DNA from: Urophycis tenuis
Lineage: Eukaryota > Chordata > Actinopteri > Gadiformes > Phycidae
DNA length: 64,000 bases
Reading direction: 5' to 3'
NCBI GenBank assembly: GCA_036785325.1
Contig: JAXIVH010000024.1
Coordinates: 2,773,340-2,837,339 of the forward strand
Shown here: positions 22,881 to 34,753 of the stretch, piece after piece
Layout of the letters: the number at the start of each line of letters is the position of its first letter
Numbering within the stretch: the first letter of the stretch is position 1
Translations under genes and position numbers: made by a program
Notes under the pieces: model-generated
What the model was told of the DNA's origin: nothing
Seen by the model: the letters and a program-made list of their open reading frames with translations, nothing else
Databases searched by the model: none

Positions 22881-25800
22881 ACAATTGAACAAAAAAATCT
22901 GCACAGCCTACTTCTTTGGACATGTAATAATGCTATGAGCAGTCCTTGATGCAATTGCAAGCCAAAGTTCACGAGAAAGCAATCCGTAGCACAGGGTTTT
23001 TTTGTGTGGTTACATGGTGTATATCTCAAAGGTCATAGATCTATGGATGAATGAGTGGCAGAATGGGGGAGTCAATGTAACATATAGGGAGAAGATGGTG
23101 TGTTGGCTCAGATTCTGTCGAGATAGAATGCAAAGTCTGGCTGACCTATTTTGCCGTGTAGGCCATAACCTCTGCAGAGAAAGGAGTAGCTTTTACTGAA
23201 CCTATTCATTTTACCAGTGCAACAGATGGACTGTGATACGATCCTAGTTCAACTGGCGTGAGGCGAGCCACGGTCTTGCCAACTGGAAGATACAAACAAC
23301 TGGTATGTTTTCAGTAATACATATCCATGCTTTGTCTCCATGTTTTATTTGCCCTCATTTCAAAAGCCATTTTGAGTTGGCTAAAGGCCCTACCAAGCTT
23401 GTTCAACTTTATTTCTAGAAACAATCAACTCATCAAGATGCCAACAAGGACCATGGCGTACATGCAGATTGGAGTTGTTTGGCATAGAAGGAGGTTAATT
23501 TACTTGTGCTGTTTTAAATATAATGGACATGTTTGTTATCCACAAAGATTTCCTTGACCAATGTTAAGTGTTTCATGTTAATGTTGATTGGTGAACATTC
23601 TTCAACATTGACTTAAGGAAACCAGCCAAAGAGACGATGATGATGTTGATGTTTGATGATGAATGTGACCCATTTTTGTCTGTCCTCAAACATTAACTTT
23701 TTAGAGTGCCTGATGATTTACATCAGACAAAGCCTATATTTTACTTTTATCTGACATTTAAACATTGCAACAGAACAAATGTTTATATATTTTTCTAACA
23801 ATCCCTTTACCATCACGGCTGAAGTAGCAGGCCACACTGTCCCTCACCAGCTTGCGAAACCATGGGATACGGAGTAAAAATTGACATTTAAGCGTCAGCC
23901 TGCATGTTAAGGAGCAAGCATGCAGGGTGCAGCTGAAGGAATGGAAAAATATGTTGGTTTTTTTTCAACCCCACTTTGTGTAGGTCTGAGATGGCTGACA
24001 CAAACATTTTTCCTCAATCGTTGCCTCTTTGTCATGCAAATCCTAACAAGTGGACCTAGCGTGCCGTAAAAGGCAGCCATGCTGTCTGTGTCACCTTGAC
24101 AAATCAGCTTACTTACTCTCAGTACTTGGCCTGTCGGAAACGCTTGCTTTTAAATCTTGCAATGAAGTTTGGAGCATTCCTGTGCGATCCTGGCAGGGGG
24201 CTGTAATGTGGGCATAATTGCCTTTAGATAGCAGTGTTAGTGGGAGTTAAATGTTTGCCAGTTGATTAATTGGCTATTGATGCAATTTCCCACTGCGATT
24301 TAAAATAGGTATAGAAATGGCTGCCTTCTTGCCACTGTTTTCAGATTTACACTCCCATTGGGCTTGCAGGCCTGCAGGCCTGTGTACACATTTCACAACT
24401 CTACATGATGCACCATCTTCAGACTTTGATCGTTTAATCTATGTTGAAGTGTGGATCTTAAAATATTGGACAAATCGCCTATGATTAGCTTTTATGTCAT
24501 TTATGTCATTGGAAACCCGAAACCCAGCACACGTGAGTTGGAGACACAAGCCTGCATGCAATCAGGTAATTGTGTATATGAACAAAACAAAAGAAGCCCC
24601 ATGTCACCATACCCTGTCTCCTACAAGCCCAGGTGGTTAGAAGACGGGTGATTGAAGCAGGGTGACCAGTCATAAATCAAAGTGGTTGTGGTAAACCTCA
24701 GTGGACTTGTGGCTGAAACAAGAGCGGCGATTACACCAGCCAATCGGAGCAAAGCCCTGCCCCCATCACCTGTACCTCAGCTGCCTTCTGTTCCACCCAT
24801 GTTCTAGACTCTCTCAGTATTCACATATTCATGTTGACTCTTCTGTATTTTATACATTTGGTACTGTGCGTTTTGAGTTTTTAGATTGTATGCAATAACC
24901 ACACTGTTGTTTCTCTGAGTGTTTTCAGCAAGGTTAGTCTTACTGCAGAGTTTACAAATCACGTACAGCATACAACTCTGTAAGTGGCTATTCCTTCATA
25001 TGAAATATGTATCTTTGGGTTTTTGCTGCTGAAACGGTTTAAAAACGCATAGCCTCCAGAAAGGGAGACGGTACTGGAGGGCAACATGTGCAAACTGGGC
25101 TTTTCTGCTTAGGAGACCGGGTAATCTTGCAGTTTATTTACTGTTCTCTGTCTTTAACATGTAATTATTTTGTGAAACAGTGATGGTTGTCTATATATCG
25201 ATCCATAAGAAGTTTTACAAAGCTATGGTCAGATTACATCAAATGAAAAGTGCCAGGACAGGTTTTTTCTTTTCCTTTTTCGGTTGTGTGTGCATGATGC
25301 GAAGAGATTTTGCAGAGATGTTGGATGGATGTAAAATGTGTTTACCGCTTATGTTGACTCTGCAATCTGTCCTCTGGCAATTTTTCATTTTCCCCGTAAT
25401 GCAAATAAAGCAGAAACAGCTTTTGTCAGCGGAGGTAAAGAGATGCCAGGTTGGGTTCTCTGACACAAAAGGTAAGACATGTGTACCAAAAGACTTTCAG
25501 ACATGCAGGCGTCTGTCATGCTTGGGAAAGATGACGCCTGTGTCAACATCCACACGAGCGATGACACCTGACACTGACTCCACACTGCATTGCGAGTGGT
25601 GAGAACATGTGCCCCCTGGATGCACAAGCCTTTTGATTTTGTTTTGCTGTGATTTGTTTTTTTGTCCGGGATAATGCAAAAAAATAGTAATGGTTACAAT
25701 AATGTGATGCAGATGTGTTGCATATGGGATTTGTAGCCAAAGCTAATTTTCAACCCTTTGTTCCTGTTTAGGTTTTTCTACTTGTTAGGCTTTACTACTT

Positions 25801-27089
25801 AAAGGGTTGATCAAAACAAATGCATAACCTCCATACATGCTGGCAATTATTTCTAATGAAAGGTCAAACACGCAGAATTCAACAGTGATATATTTCCATA
25901 TTTATATTATGGGTATTGATGGGGCTTCTTAAAGCCACCCTATCCAAAATGTGCATATGAATAACCTAGTCATAAATGTGAAAATTAACTGCTTTGCTCC
26001 TTGCCCCCTCCTATTTCCAGTTCTCAGAATCCCACCCAAGCAATTGCTATAAGAACAAAGCCCCGTCTACACGTATCTTTGTCTTCATGTGGACACGTGA
26101 AATGGTTCATGGCAATTTGTATTTCATCTTCGTAATTGGTGTTTTTTTTTTTTTTTCACTTGTAGGACATGAGTCACACAACACATTATCTTCACCTACT
26201 GCCCTGGACTGCCTATTTGAGCGTTTTGAATCCTGGGACAGCGGATTCAGATGAACTCTTCTGCATACATGAGTCTTTTTTTTTTAAATTGAGGTGGGGG
26301 TAAATGTGAGTTGTATTTAGTAACTTCATTTTCACCGATGAGGTGTTCAGCTTCTGGCATTCCAGTAAAAATGAGCCTGCTGAAAAGAAAATCCTTTAAA
26401 AACCACCTGAGGTCTGCCATGAAGGTATGAGATTACAGATGGGAGTGCAAATAAGTAAACCTTTTCTTTAAGAATGCCACATTTCCCATTTCCTAAACCG
26501 CGAGCAGTTCCTTTTTCCATGGCTAGTATAACACTTTCTCCTGCCTATCTCTACTCGGTGAATGTGTTGGAACAGCTTTTGGTCAAAATCAGACGGGTCA
26601 AGACGCTTGGTCTGCTTTGCGATTGTTGATTAAGATGACTTAGAAAGAAGTGCCTTTAGCTGGCTTTAGCCATGTCATAGAGAAAGACTCAGCTGTGAAC
26701 ACATTTGTATACATTTCTTGCTTTTGTTCCAGATGACAATGTAGCGCTTTGACGTCTTCAGTGTGAAGGAGCAACTGTAGAGCAGTTTGCAGGGATGAGG
26801 TGACTGATTAGACCGCTCAATTTGGCTTTATATTTTGTTGGTTACCAGCCTCTTCAGCTGCATTCTCATCCAAGAAAATTGTTCTGAGTTCTGCAATTTT
26901 TGTCATGCTGTGGCCAATCTTTTAGGCATGACTAGGACACTGGCTGTATATGGGTCAGCTTCAGCACCAAGGCCTGCCAGTTGTTTGTCTGCTTTAACTA
27001 AATGCAATACATTTGCTGGTTTAATGTTCTTTCGATGGTTCAACAAATGCTCTGTAAATACAAGATTATCAACCCCATTTTGCACTGCA
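22881..27089. other. No gene called in 4.2 kb
   Basis: Unique sequence. A 140-codon + frame at 25180-25602 contains an octamer ATGCAAAT (about 25399) and ends at a good donor-like GTGAGA (25600). It lacks a pyrimidine tract and shows no domain. The part at 24150-24300 is rich in homeodomain-type TAATTG/GATTAATTGG motifs. A run of 17 T lies near 26141-26157. Confidence 0.5.
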
Positions 27090-28100
27090 ACATACTGCTG
27101 CAAAGTCTTTTGTCATGTTTAATAATATCAAATTTCCCTTTTTGAATATGGGGTGGGAGTTCACCCTGTATATACCAGCCACATTGTCTCCAAATGAGTT
27201 TATGTGAAAATATTCCCTGGCGGTATGTGCAGGGTCAGATGTCTTGTCCATCATAATCTTGTTTGTTGCTGGTGAGGTACACACATCTGTTGTTGATACC
27301 TCAAGCCCCAAATAGGAGAGGGTCCCGGGAGGTGGGAAGGCTGATTTGATGTGCCTCATGACTATCTGCTCAAAGTACTTCATCATGATGGGAGTCCATG
27401 CCACAGGGCAGCAGTCATTGAGACGCGTCCCAGTGGACTGTCTTGGCACGAGGATGATGGCGGGACAACAGCCGGTCTCAAGGAGATGATGTCCGTGAGG
27501 ATGTCTGCCACTGGTTAGTACAATCGTGTAAACGTATGTTGTCTGGGCCTGCACCTTTGCGTGGGTTGACAGAAGTACCTCTTCATGTCAGCTAAGTTAG
27601 TACCTGTGTGGATGGCCCGCAAAATGGTCATAGTGTCCCTTGTATCACATAAGTTGTTTTGAATCTTCTGTGCATACTGATGTTTAGCTTTGCTAATCCC
27701 GTGGGAAGGCTCTGTTTTTACTAACCATCCACTGATCTGAAGGCGGTGTCTCTTCCTTTGCAGGGCATGGACCTCAGCCATCAGCCACAGCTTCTGGTTT
27801 GCATGTTTGCATTTCACTGTTGTGAACCCCATCACCACTCTATGTATCCAGGTTTATATAAGTTCTCAAAGGTATTAAGTTCTCAAGGCCATTTTGCAGG
27901 GCGGGGATGACTCCTTCTAGCCAGGTTCTGATGGTCCTTTGTTCAGGCTTGGGGCCTTTCAGCAGTGGTCTGTGTGCTAGAAGAAGCATAACAGATAGGT
28001 GCTCTGAGTAGCCAAGGTGGGGGCGGGACTGGCCTTGTATGCTTTACAGATGTTGATGTACACAAAGTCAACTATACTATATATACAATAATTCCATGTC
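27090..28100 (-). mobile_element. Decayed LINE ORF2 fragment (L2/CR1 type)
   Basis: Read on the minus strand from about 28070, after one frameshift: HLGYSEHLSVMLL (the end of the apurinic endonuclease domain; SEH replaces the usual catalytic Ser-Asp-His motif) and RPLLKGPKPEQRTIRTWLEG. Then come ANQKLWLMAEVHALQRKRHR and KAKHQYAQKIQNNL, the linker before reverse transcriptase. Next are CCPAIILVPRQSTGTRLNDC and PVAWTPIMMKYFEQIVMRHI, the first reverse-transcriptase blocks (family form: VPVPKKS...LNDYRPVALTPIMMKCFERLV). The catalytic YADD part is absent or unrecognisable. Frameshifts and stops make it inactive. Family assignment rests on motif order; L2/Rex1/CR1-like is my best reading. Confidence 0.8.
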
Positions 28101-29269
28101 AGTTTAACACATTTTTGAATCCTCTCAACCACATGGTGGGATTGGACAGAGACTGTGATCTACAGAAGAAAGGGACTCAAGTGCTTTTACTGGCGGGCTG
28201 AAAGCCATGAGTTTTGTTTTTCCAAGTGAAAACCTTGGATTCAAGTCTCCCTGAAGATGCAGGCAGCCAATGTGTCTTCCCACATATTTGCAAAAAAACA
28301 ACAACAACCTGTGTCTCTTGTTTTTGTGTCGAAATATTTCCTTCGTCAACTTGTCACATGCACTGATGTAACAGGCAATTATGGAGGGGAATATTTGGCT
28401 TGTTTTTCCCCAAACACGAATGAGGTATGAATGGGTTTCATGCTCACTGTGTAATCTCTCACTTCTTTCTCCAATCCAGCAGTACAAATATTTTAATTTG
28501 ACATCATAATCTAAAAATAATGACAGGACGATTATGGCCTGGAGTTTTGTTTCTTTTTCTAATTTGACTCTTGGACCTGGCTGCTTCTCACCCACAATTT
28601 AAAAAAACAAAAAAAAACACAATCTGACTAAATAAACTAAATGTTTGGATGGTGAAGTGGTTCTGGGGAAGCCCATCATGGAAATCCACATAAATAGCAA
28701 ATTAAACCACTACAATCCACGCTCACTGATTTCAGTTAAGCTTTTGTACTCTTGAAACCAGTTTGTCTTTTTTTTAATGCTCTTGAAACTGTTTTTTTTT
28801 TAATCTAACAGTGAAGTTCAATTTATTTGTAAGGCATAAAGCCAAAGCAAAATATTAATTATTTTACAGAATTGCCAAAAAACTAACTTCAGTCTGCTCT
28901 GAAAAGGAGCACTCTGCAGATTTGGCTTAAAAGTGTCCACTCGTTTAAACTCTGAAGTCAAGGACCCAGTGGCTCTGTCTGGCCTGGTCTGATTGGTTCT
29001 CCTGATTTTCAGAGGATGAAAAGACAGAAATGGATGGATGGCATGGATTCAGAGAGATTTTATTGTGCAAGGGACTTGAAATACGATTGAAGTAGTTACA
29101 GCGTGGTTTTTGTGTGTGTTGCTTGAGTCCAGTGGATATACGTCTCGGTGCAGTACTTGTATTTGGGGTGTGGTGGTGGAAGTGTGTATGGATGGAAGGA
29201 ACTCATGCTTTAATAGATGATCAGATATGAACAATAGGCTCTGGGATTTCTTGTAGCAGAATTACTATT
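28101..29269. other. No gene seen
   Basis: A 156-codon minus-strand frame at 28125-28595 lies just upstream (in minus sense) of the LINE relic, but it does not resemble endonuclease and has no other recognisable motif. The rest is AT-rich with short A and T runs. Confidence 0.5.
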
Positions 29270-29274
29270 GTAAA

Positions 29275-29425
29275 TTGTCATTTGACACAGCTTTATCCAA
29301 AACAACTTGCGGTGCATTCCAATACACCAATACACCAATACACACTTGCTCAGGGATGTCTACGGGTAAGGCTATGGACAAACCCAGAGTAAAACACCCT
29401 CCCTATTACACTATCCTGCTCTTGT
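29275..29425 (-). mobile_element. Decayed SINE (tail and body)
   Basis: GTCATTTGACACAGCTTTATC then CAAAACAACTTGCGGTGCA is a diverged minus-oriented SINE tail. ACACTTGCTCAGGGATGTCTACGG matches the SINE body found elsewhere in teleosts (...TTGCTCAAGGACACCT...). A triple CAATACAC repeat lies inside it. Confidence 0.5.
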
Positions 29426-29429
29426 CACG

Positions 29430-29875
29430 TGTCGTTCAAGTGTGAATATAGGGTAATAGGGTGTGATTGGAAGGCAGGGTCTAATAAGTTCAAAACGATG
29501 GATACCTTTTTACTGTGAGTGCATGCAGAGCACTTCTTAACAGGTGAAGTTTGGGTAAGTGGTTATGTTTAAAGACAGAAGGAAGATCTGGTAGACGGGA
29601 GGAGGGGAGAGTGGGAACAAGGTAGAGGAGACTGGAGGATGTGAACAGTATGGAGCAAATCTGTCAAGAACAATGCAAAAGACTCATTCCTGAACAGTTC
29701 ATATGCAGCAACATTCAGTATAGAATATATGTGTATTTGTCAGGTTTACAAAGTAGAAGATTTATGCTTTGTGCATAAATATCCTGTAAAACATTCCCGT
29801 TTCAAAACCTTAATATACTTGAATAGTAAACTGTGCACATACTCATACTATATATGCCCCTCTCCCCAAGTGCCT
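29430..29875. other. No gene seen
   Basis: Unique sequence between the SINE relic and the LINE 3' region. Confidence 0.5.
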
Positions 29876-30066
29876 GGACGTTAACCCCCACCCATCCACC
29901 ACCACACACCTGCTCACCACCATGCACAGCCACTTTATATAAGCACACTTATTAGAACACTTGTTATATAACTTTCCTTACTGTTTATACATCTACCATA
30001 CTTTTTATATAACTGTCCATACTGTTAATACCGTACTGTTTATTTATTTATTACTGTTTAAAACTG

Positions 30067-30174
30067 GATGAAGTGGCTGGGGAGAGGGAAGTCTGAGCTT
30101 CTCTCCTCAGGCTGCTGCCCCCGCGACCCGACCCCGGATAAGCGGAGGACATGGATGGATGGATGGATGGATGG
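30067..30174 (+). mobile_element. Rex3/RTE-like 3' fragment with perfect target-site duplication
   Basis: A 108-base insertion corresponds to the last part of the Rex3-like element: GATGAAGTGGCTGGGGAGAG ... CGACCCGACCCCGGATAAGC, then an ATGG tandem tail. It is flanked by the identical 14-mer ACTGTTTAAAACTG (30053-30066 and 30175-30188), so its borders are exact. It differs from the matching part of the second copy at only a few positions. RTE-clade elements characteristically end in short tandem repeats, and extreme 5' truncation is common. Confidence 0.88.
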
Positions 30175-30285
30175 ACTGTTTAAAACTGTCAATAATGCTC
30201 ACACTGTTCATACTGTATATAGTAAACCCTACAACTCCATCTGTTTATACTGTTTATATTGTCTGTACATACTGTATTGTGAATA

Positions 30286-30680
30286 CAAGCGGCCGAAATG
30301 AGTTTCCTCCGCAGGGTGTCCGGGCTCTCCCTTAGAGATAGGGTGAGAAGCTCGGCCATCCGGGAGGGGCTCAGAGTAGAACCGCTGCTCCTCCGCGTCG
30401 AGAGGAGCCAGTTGCGGTGGCTCGGGCATCTAGTGAGGATGCCTCCCGGACGCCTCCCTGGGGAGGTGTTCCGGGCACGTCCCTCCGGGAGGAGGCCCCG
30501 GGGAAGACCCAGGACACGCTGGAGGGACTATGTCTCTCGGCTGGCCTGGGAACGCCTCGGGATCCCCCCGGAAGAGCTGGACGAAGTGGCTGGGGAGAGG
30601 GAAGTCTGGGCTTCTCTCCTCAGGCTGCTGCCCCTGCGACCCGACCCCGGATAAGCGGAGGAGAATGGATGGATGGATGG
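30286..30680 (+). mobile_element. Rex3/RTE-like 5'-truncated copy with C-terminal ORF2 coding
   Basis: An intact frame at 30298-30652 encodes the C-terminus of a non-LTR retrotransposon polyprotein: MSFLRRVSGLSLRDRV, RSSAIREGLRVEPLLLRVER, QLRWLGHLVRMPPGRLP, RRPRGRPRTRWRDYV, WERLGIPPEELDEVAGERE. The GHLVRM...GRPRTRW signature is typical of the region after the reverse transcriptase. The 3' end is CGACCCGACCCCGGATAAGC GGAGGAGA followed by ATGG repeats. No reverse-transcriptase catalytic block is present, so it is a dead 5'-truncated copy, yet its frame is unbroken, indicating recent insertion. Its target-site duplication is unclear; an exact 12-mer (30256-30267 and 30681-30692) is the best candidate but leaves about 20 unexplained bases at the left. 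Confidence 0.88.
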
Positions 30681-30806
30681 ATATTGTCTGTATATGTTCT
30701 GTATATGTTTGCGACCCTTTTATTATTTTATTTAGTTTTTTGTATTCTTATTTTATTCTTGTACGTTAATGAAAACTGACAATAAAGTTGACTTGATCTT
30801 GATCTT

Positions 30807-33800
30807 AATATACACACACTTAAATCCATATGCACCACTAGAGTCTATTGCTGTATGGTCATTTAGCAGACACTATTAGCTAAATTGACGAAGGGAATTC
30901 TTTAGATACATGCCATTAGTGAACAAGTAGGGGTGAGGGATTTTTCTAAAGAACACCTTCAGGTAGATTGCACACATACCCTTGCACTCTGTCTGTCTCT
31001 CTTATTCTCACTCGCTCAAAGAAATGCTTGCTCTTCCTGTTTCATAAACATGGAACGTCTGCTGTGATGCTGTGCAGCGTGTCCAACACTGGTGGCAAAC
31101 AGCAGGACATTATGGAAGGTTGACATAGTCAGGGAAGGGGACTCAAACGCACACACTACTCACCATCTTGGTCCTAAACGGCCATCAAGAACATAGATCA
31201 AGAGATGGACTGGACTGGGGTGAGATGGACCAAGGCCCATCTCATTCCATATAATTAACCACAGCTTTTAAGGTGGCTTTAAACCCTAATTGAAACTATC
31301 ACGTTGAATGTTCTACATTTTTATTTTCTAAATAATACTATTTGTGATTAGCAGTGAGATAAGCAGTTTTGGCAGGCAATGACTCTCTTCACACTTGAAA
31401 ACTATCTTTTTGTGTTTTGTTCTTGAATCTGATTCTCCATTAAATCTCCTGTGGCACTGGTATATCTGAACATTTTCAATAAGCAACCCTTTTAAGAGCG
31501 GCTTTAAAGACAACATCCATCTCATCAGATAACTCTTTTCAATGGAGGTATGCTGTCTATTCTAATATAGTCATCTGCTCACCCTCAGTATTTTCAAATG
31601 CTGCATTCCCATGTTTCCAGTGGTTTACACCACCGAGAACATGCAGAGTCAGCTGTTTATAGATCAGGAAGAACCACGATAAGCCCTATAGAATGTTTAT
31701 TCTGTAGAGGCCAGTGTATATGTTATTAGCAAACAATGCAATAATTGGATACTTTAATGACTAACATGTTAACTTCCACACCTGCTCAGTTCAGCACAGT
31801 TCAGAAATGATTTAAATTAAATCAACATGGCTTTTCTTATGGGAGATACAGGAATGCTCAGAGTTCAGAATCAGCTAAATATTGAATGCTTAGTGTTAGA
31901 CAAATAATGGTTAACTATATTATATAATAACACATTTTATGAGGGGATTTTTGAGTTGCAAACAGAACCTCAAATTATTGTAACTTGCAGTTAATGCTTT
32001 TTGTTTGTTACATCTAATACCCATCTGTGGATATTGCAACATTCTGTGTGACATGTTAATGGCTGTTCCTGCACATCAACAATGGAAGAGTCAATGAGGT
32101 CACACACAGTACTCATCCATGGACAAAAAAAATCACAGAATATCATTTTTAATGAAGCCAAACCTAAATGCCTATTGGGGTTTCTCTATTTAGGCCTATT
32201 CCCCTCTATGTTCATTAAACACATTCAAATGGTTGACTTGGTTCTGTTCTGGTTGGAGCTTGTAACCTGCTGATAGGAGTGTTGCTGAAAAATAAATAAT
32301 TGATCTAATTACTCACTGACACTTGTCTTCATTGCTCAACGTTGAGGCTGTATCTCTGCAGCAATTAGCTGCTAGCTGAACGGTACACTCTCCACTGAGC
32401 ATTATTGTCAAGATGCCCTAACCTAGTAGTGTAACAACGCAACACACAAAAATACACAATACAAGTACTAATTATTGTATTAATGCCTTGATTTGATTGT
32501 TTGATTTGGTATTTCATGATTGTCAACGCTTATAAATTGGTGCAGGAATTTTCAATATATAATTTTGACTTGTGACTTTCTTGCAGTACTCGTGCCAAAA
32601 TTCAGGTTCCGATGAATCAGACTTAATTGCTTCACGTCTTTTCATGACCACCTTAGGAACCACAGGACAGAAAATGTCATTGGGTGGAGCTGGGTATTCC
32701 ACGTCATTGGTTGTTATCCTCCATCAATAACGGTATTTCTCCCGCAAGAGTAGGAGAAATAATACCTTCAGTCCCTGGGTCGACTTTTCCCTGACCACTG
32801 TGTTTCTGGTGTTATCCTGGTGTCGTCAGGGCTCTGCCTTTTCAGCACTGGCTCCTCCATGCTTTATGGGGGTCCTTCATGGTTTAGACTCGCTGTAAAT
32901 ATTAACACCAGGGGGGAACTTTGGCGGGCAGAAGTCCCTGTCTTTTGAGGCCTGGTTTTATGGTTCAGCCGCCGCATAACCCGGCCCAGCCTTCCTGATC
33001 GATTTCTAGTCCCTCTTTCTGCGCTCGCTCTCCATTCTTCTTTAAGCTTGGACGCCCATAAGTCATACTCGGCTTTATGTCCTAAAGGTGTAATGGGCGG
33101 GACGCCTGGCTGACCTTTGCTGCTGAGGTCTCTGTCTGTGACTTGAGGTCTTTTCGCCCATCATCACCCTTGAGATTTATACGCATCTGTAAAACCCAGC
33201 CTGTCTCACCGCTCGTGTGTGATGCACCTGTCTTGCTTTGTCTTGGTCCGTCTCTCATCGTAACTGTCCTCACAGCCCCCCCCCCCAGCCACCAAAGTCC
33301 TTTACAATTCAAAATATCTGATCATATTTGTTTATCTGTTTGTCCTCCGAATGCTTTCTGGAAGGAATCTCCCCCTCTCAAATTCTTCAGCGTTCTCCAC
33401 ATTTACATATTGTTCTCCATACTTGGTTGAGACGTTTGTTTACCACACAGACATGGTTTCATTCTCTCGCCTCCATCCCTCTCTCCGTCTTGCTTTTTCC
33501 TCCCTCCTCCTCCGTAGCCAATGTCCTTCCTCCCCCGCTGCTCTCCAGAGAGGCAGGGGAACATTCCTTCCAGAGACTTGGCGACAGAGGCCTTGTGTTG
33601 TGTAAAGGCCACTCGGAACAAGAGGGCCCATTGTGGACGTTTCCATTGGCGCCTCGCCTCGCTGAAATACAGGCGCCAATAAACTCCCCGAGTGTTGCTG
33701 CCTGCCTGCTTTGACGTGATTGATCCACGATAAAACTTCTGCACTATTGAATGAAAGGAGAGACATGGAGGTTGCTTTTATACTCTCCGTTGGAAGTGTA

Positions 33801-34413
33801 GTTGTGGTGTAAAGAGTAACAGTGTGATTTAATGGCTTTTCAGCGCGTGTGCTAAAGCTTCCTGGATTCATCGATGCCCGGGCAGTAGGGTTCTGGTTCT
33901 GGTTTCTGACATTGCCGTTCGCTTTGACATGTCCCTCGGGGGCTGGGAAAGGCCTTGAGTCACAACACTGTGTTATATTTTGAAGCCAGGGTTGAAGGTC
34001 CAGTATGACGCAGCATCTTCCTCAGTCTGTCCTCTGAAGGCTTAATACATCATATCTTGTACCATCTGTGTCCAAGGCAGATTGGTTGTGTAGTAGGTCT
34101 CCAATGAGTCACCCTGTTGGATAATGCAAAGATAAAATGGAAGCAACAGGAAAGATATTGTAGATACAGACGCACTTTATCGATGTCTGTGCACACGCAG
34201 CGTGACTTATGCCAGACATTTGAGATGAAATGGAAGCAACACTAAGACTGGATGAAAGCACACATTTTTCAGTCACACACATGTCTGACTGCTTCATACA
34301 CATTTTGCACACGTGCATTTATGTTTCATAAATAGCATGTTTTTATGCTGCGCGTCAAAGTATAAAAAAAGGCTGTATGCATGCCTGTGTTTGTGTGTGT
34401 TGCTGTCTATGTG

Positions 34414-34416
<3 letters not shown>
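30807..34416. other. No gene seen; SINE tail relic near 30.86 kb
   Basis: GGTCATTTAGCAGACACTATT (about 30858-30878) is a minus-oriented SINE tail. Otherwise this is unique sequence. The 33.3-33.9 kb frames of 84-143 codons overlap each other in sense and antisense and carry no motif. A perfect 10-base inverted repeat ATTGGCGCCT/AGGCGCCAAT lies at 33645-33654 and 33671-33680. Confidence 0.5.
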
Positions 34417-34468
<52 letters not shown>

Positions 34469-34474
34469 TGTGTG
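34417..34474. repeat. (TG)n microsatellite
   Basis: About 58 bases of TG with one A interruption. Confidence 0.95.
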
Positions 34475-34668
34475 CTTGTGTCCTTGCCTGCATGGATGTC
34501 TATGTATCTGCTTGTTTGCATCTCTATGTGCTTGACTTAAGTTGAGCCAGGAGGTGGAAGGGTGTGTGGGTTTGTTGTTTGTGGTTTAATTATTGTCTGT
34601 ATTCATTACAGCTATGTGTTCAGAGGTGCCAATATCTCCCCATGAGCTATGCACCCTCATGTCTCTAC

Positions 34669-34674
34669 GTATGT

Positions 34675-34750
<76 letters not shown>
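34669..34750. repeat. (TG)n microsatellite
   Basis: About 80 bases of TG with one early interruption. It is the second such tract within 300 bases. Confidence 0.95.

Positions 34751-34753
<3 letters not shown>

Larger units (their letters stand above)
29876..30806 (+). mobile_element. LINE 3' untranslated end hosting two nested insertions
   Basis: Outside the two Rex3-like pieces the sequence is a T-rich series of ACTGTTTATA/ACTGTTCATA-like repeats (29940-30066, 30175-30285, 30681-30720). It ends in GACAATAAAGTTGACTTGAT followed by a CTTGATCTT tail (AATAAA at 30781-30786, tail to about 30806). That ending is the typical 3' terminus of a teleost LINE with a short tandem tail. No coding part is present. 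The 5' limit is approximate. Confidence 0.6.

Noticed and set aside
25180..25602. 140-codon + frame ending at a GTGAGA donor-like site
   Set aside because: Acceptor lacks a pyrimidine tract, the sequence has no recognisable motif, and the frame stops at the donor.
28125..28595. 156-codon minus-strand frame next to the LINE relic
   Set aside because: No endonuclease motif, no similarity I recognise, AT-rich composition. Treated as chance.
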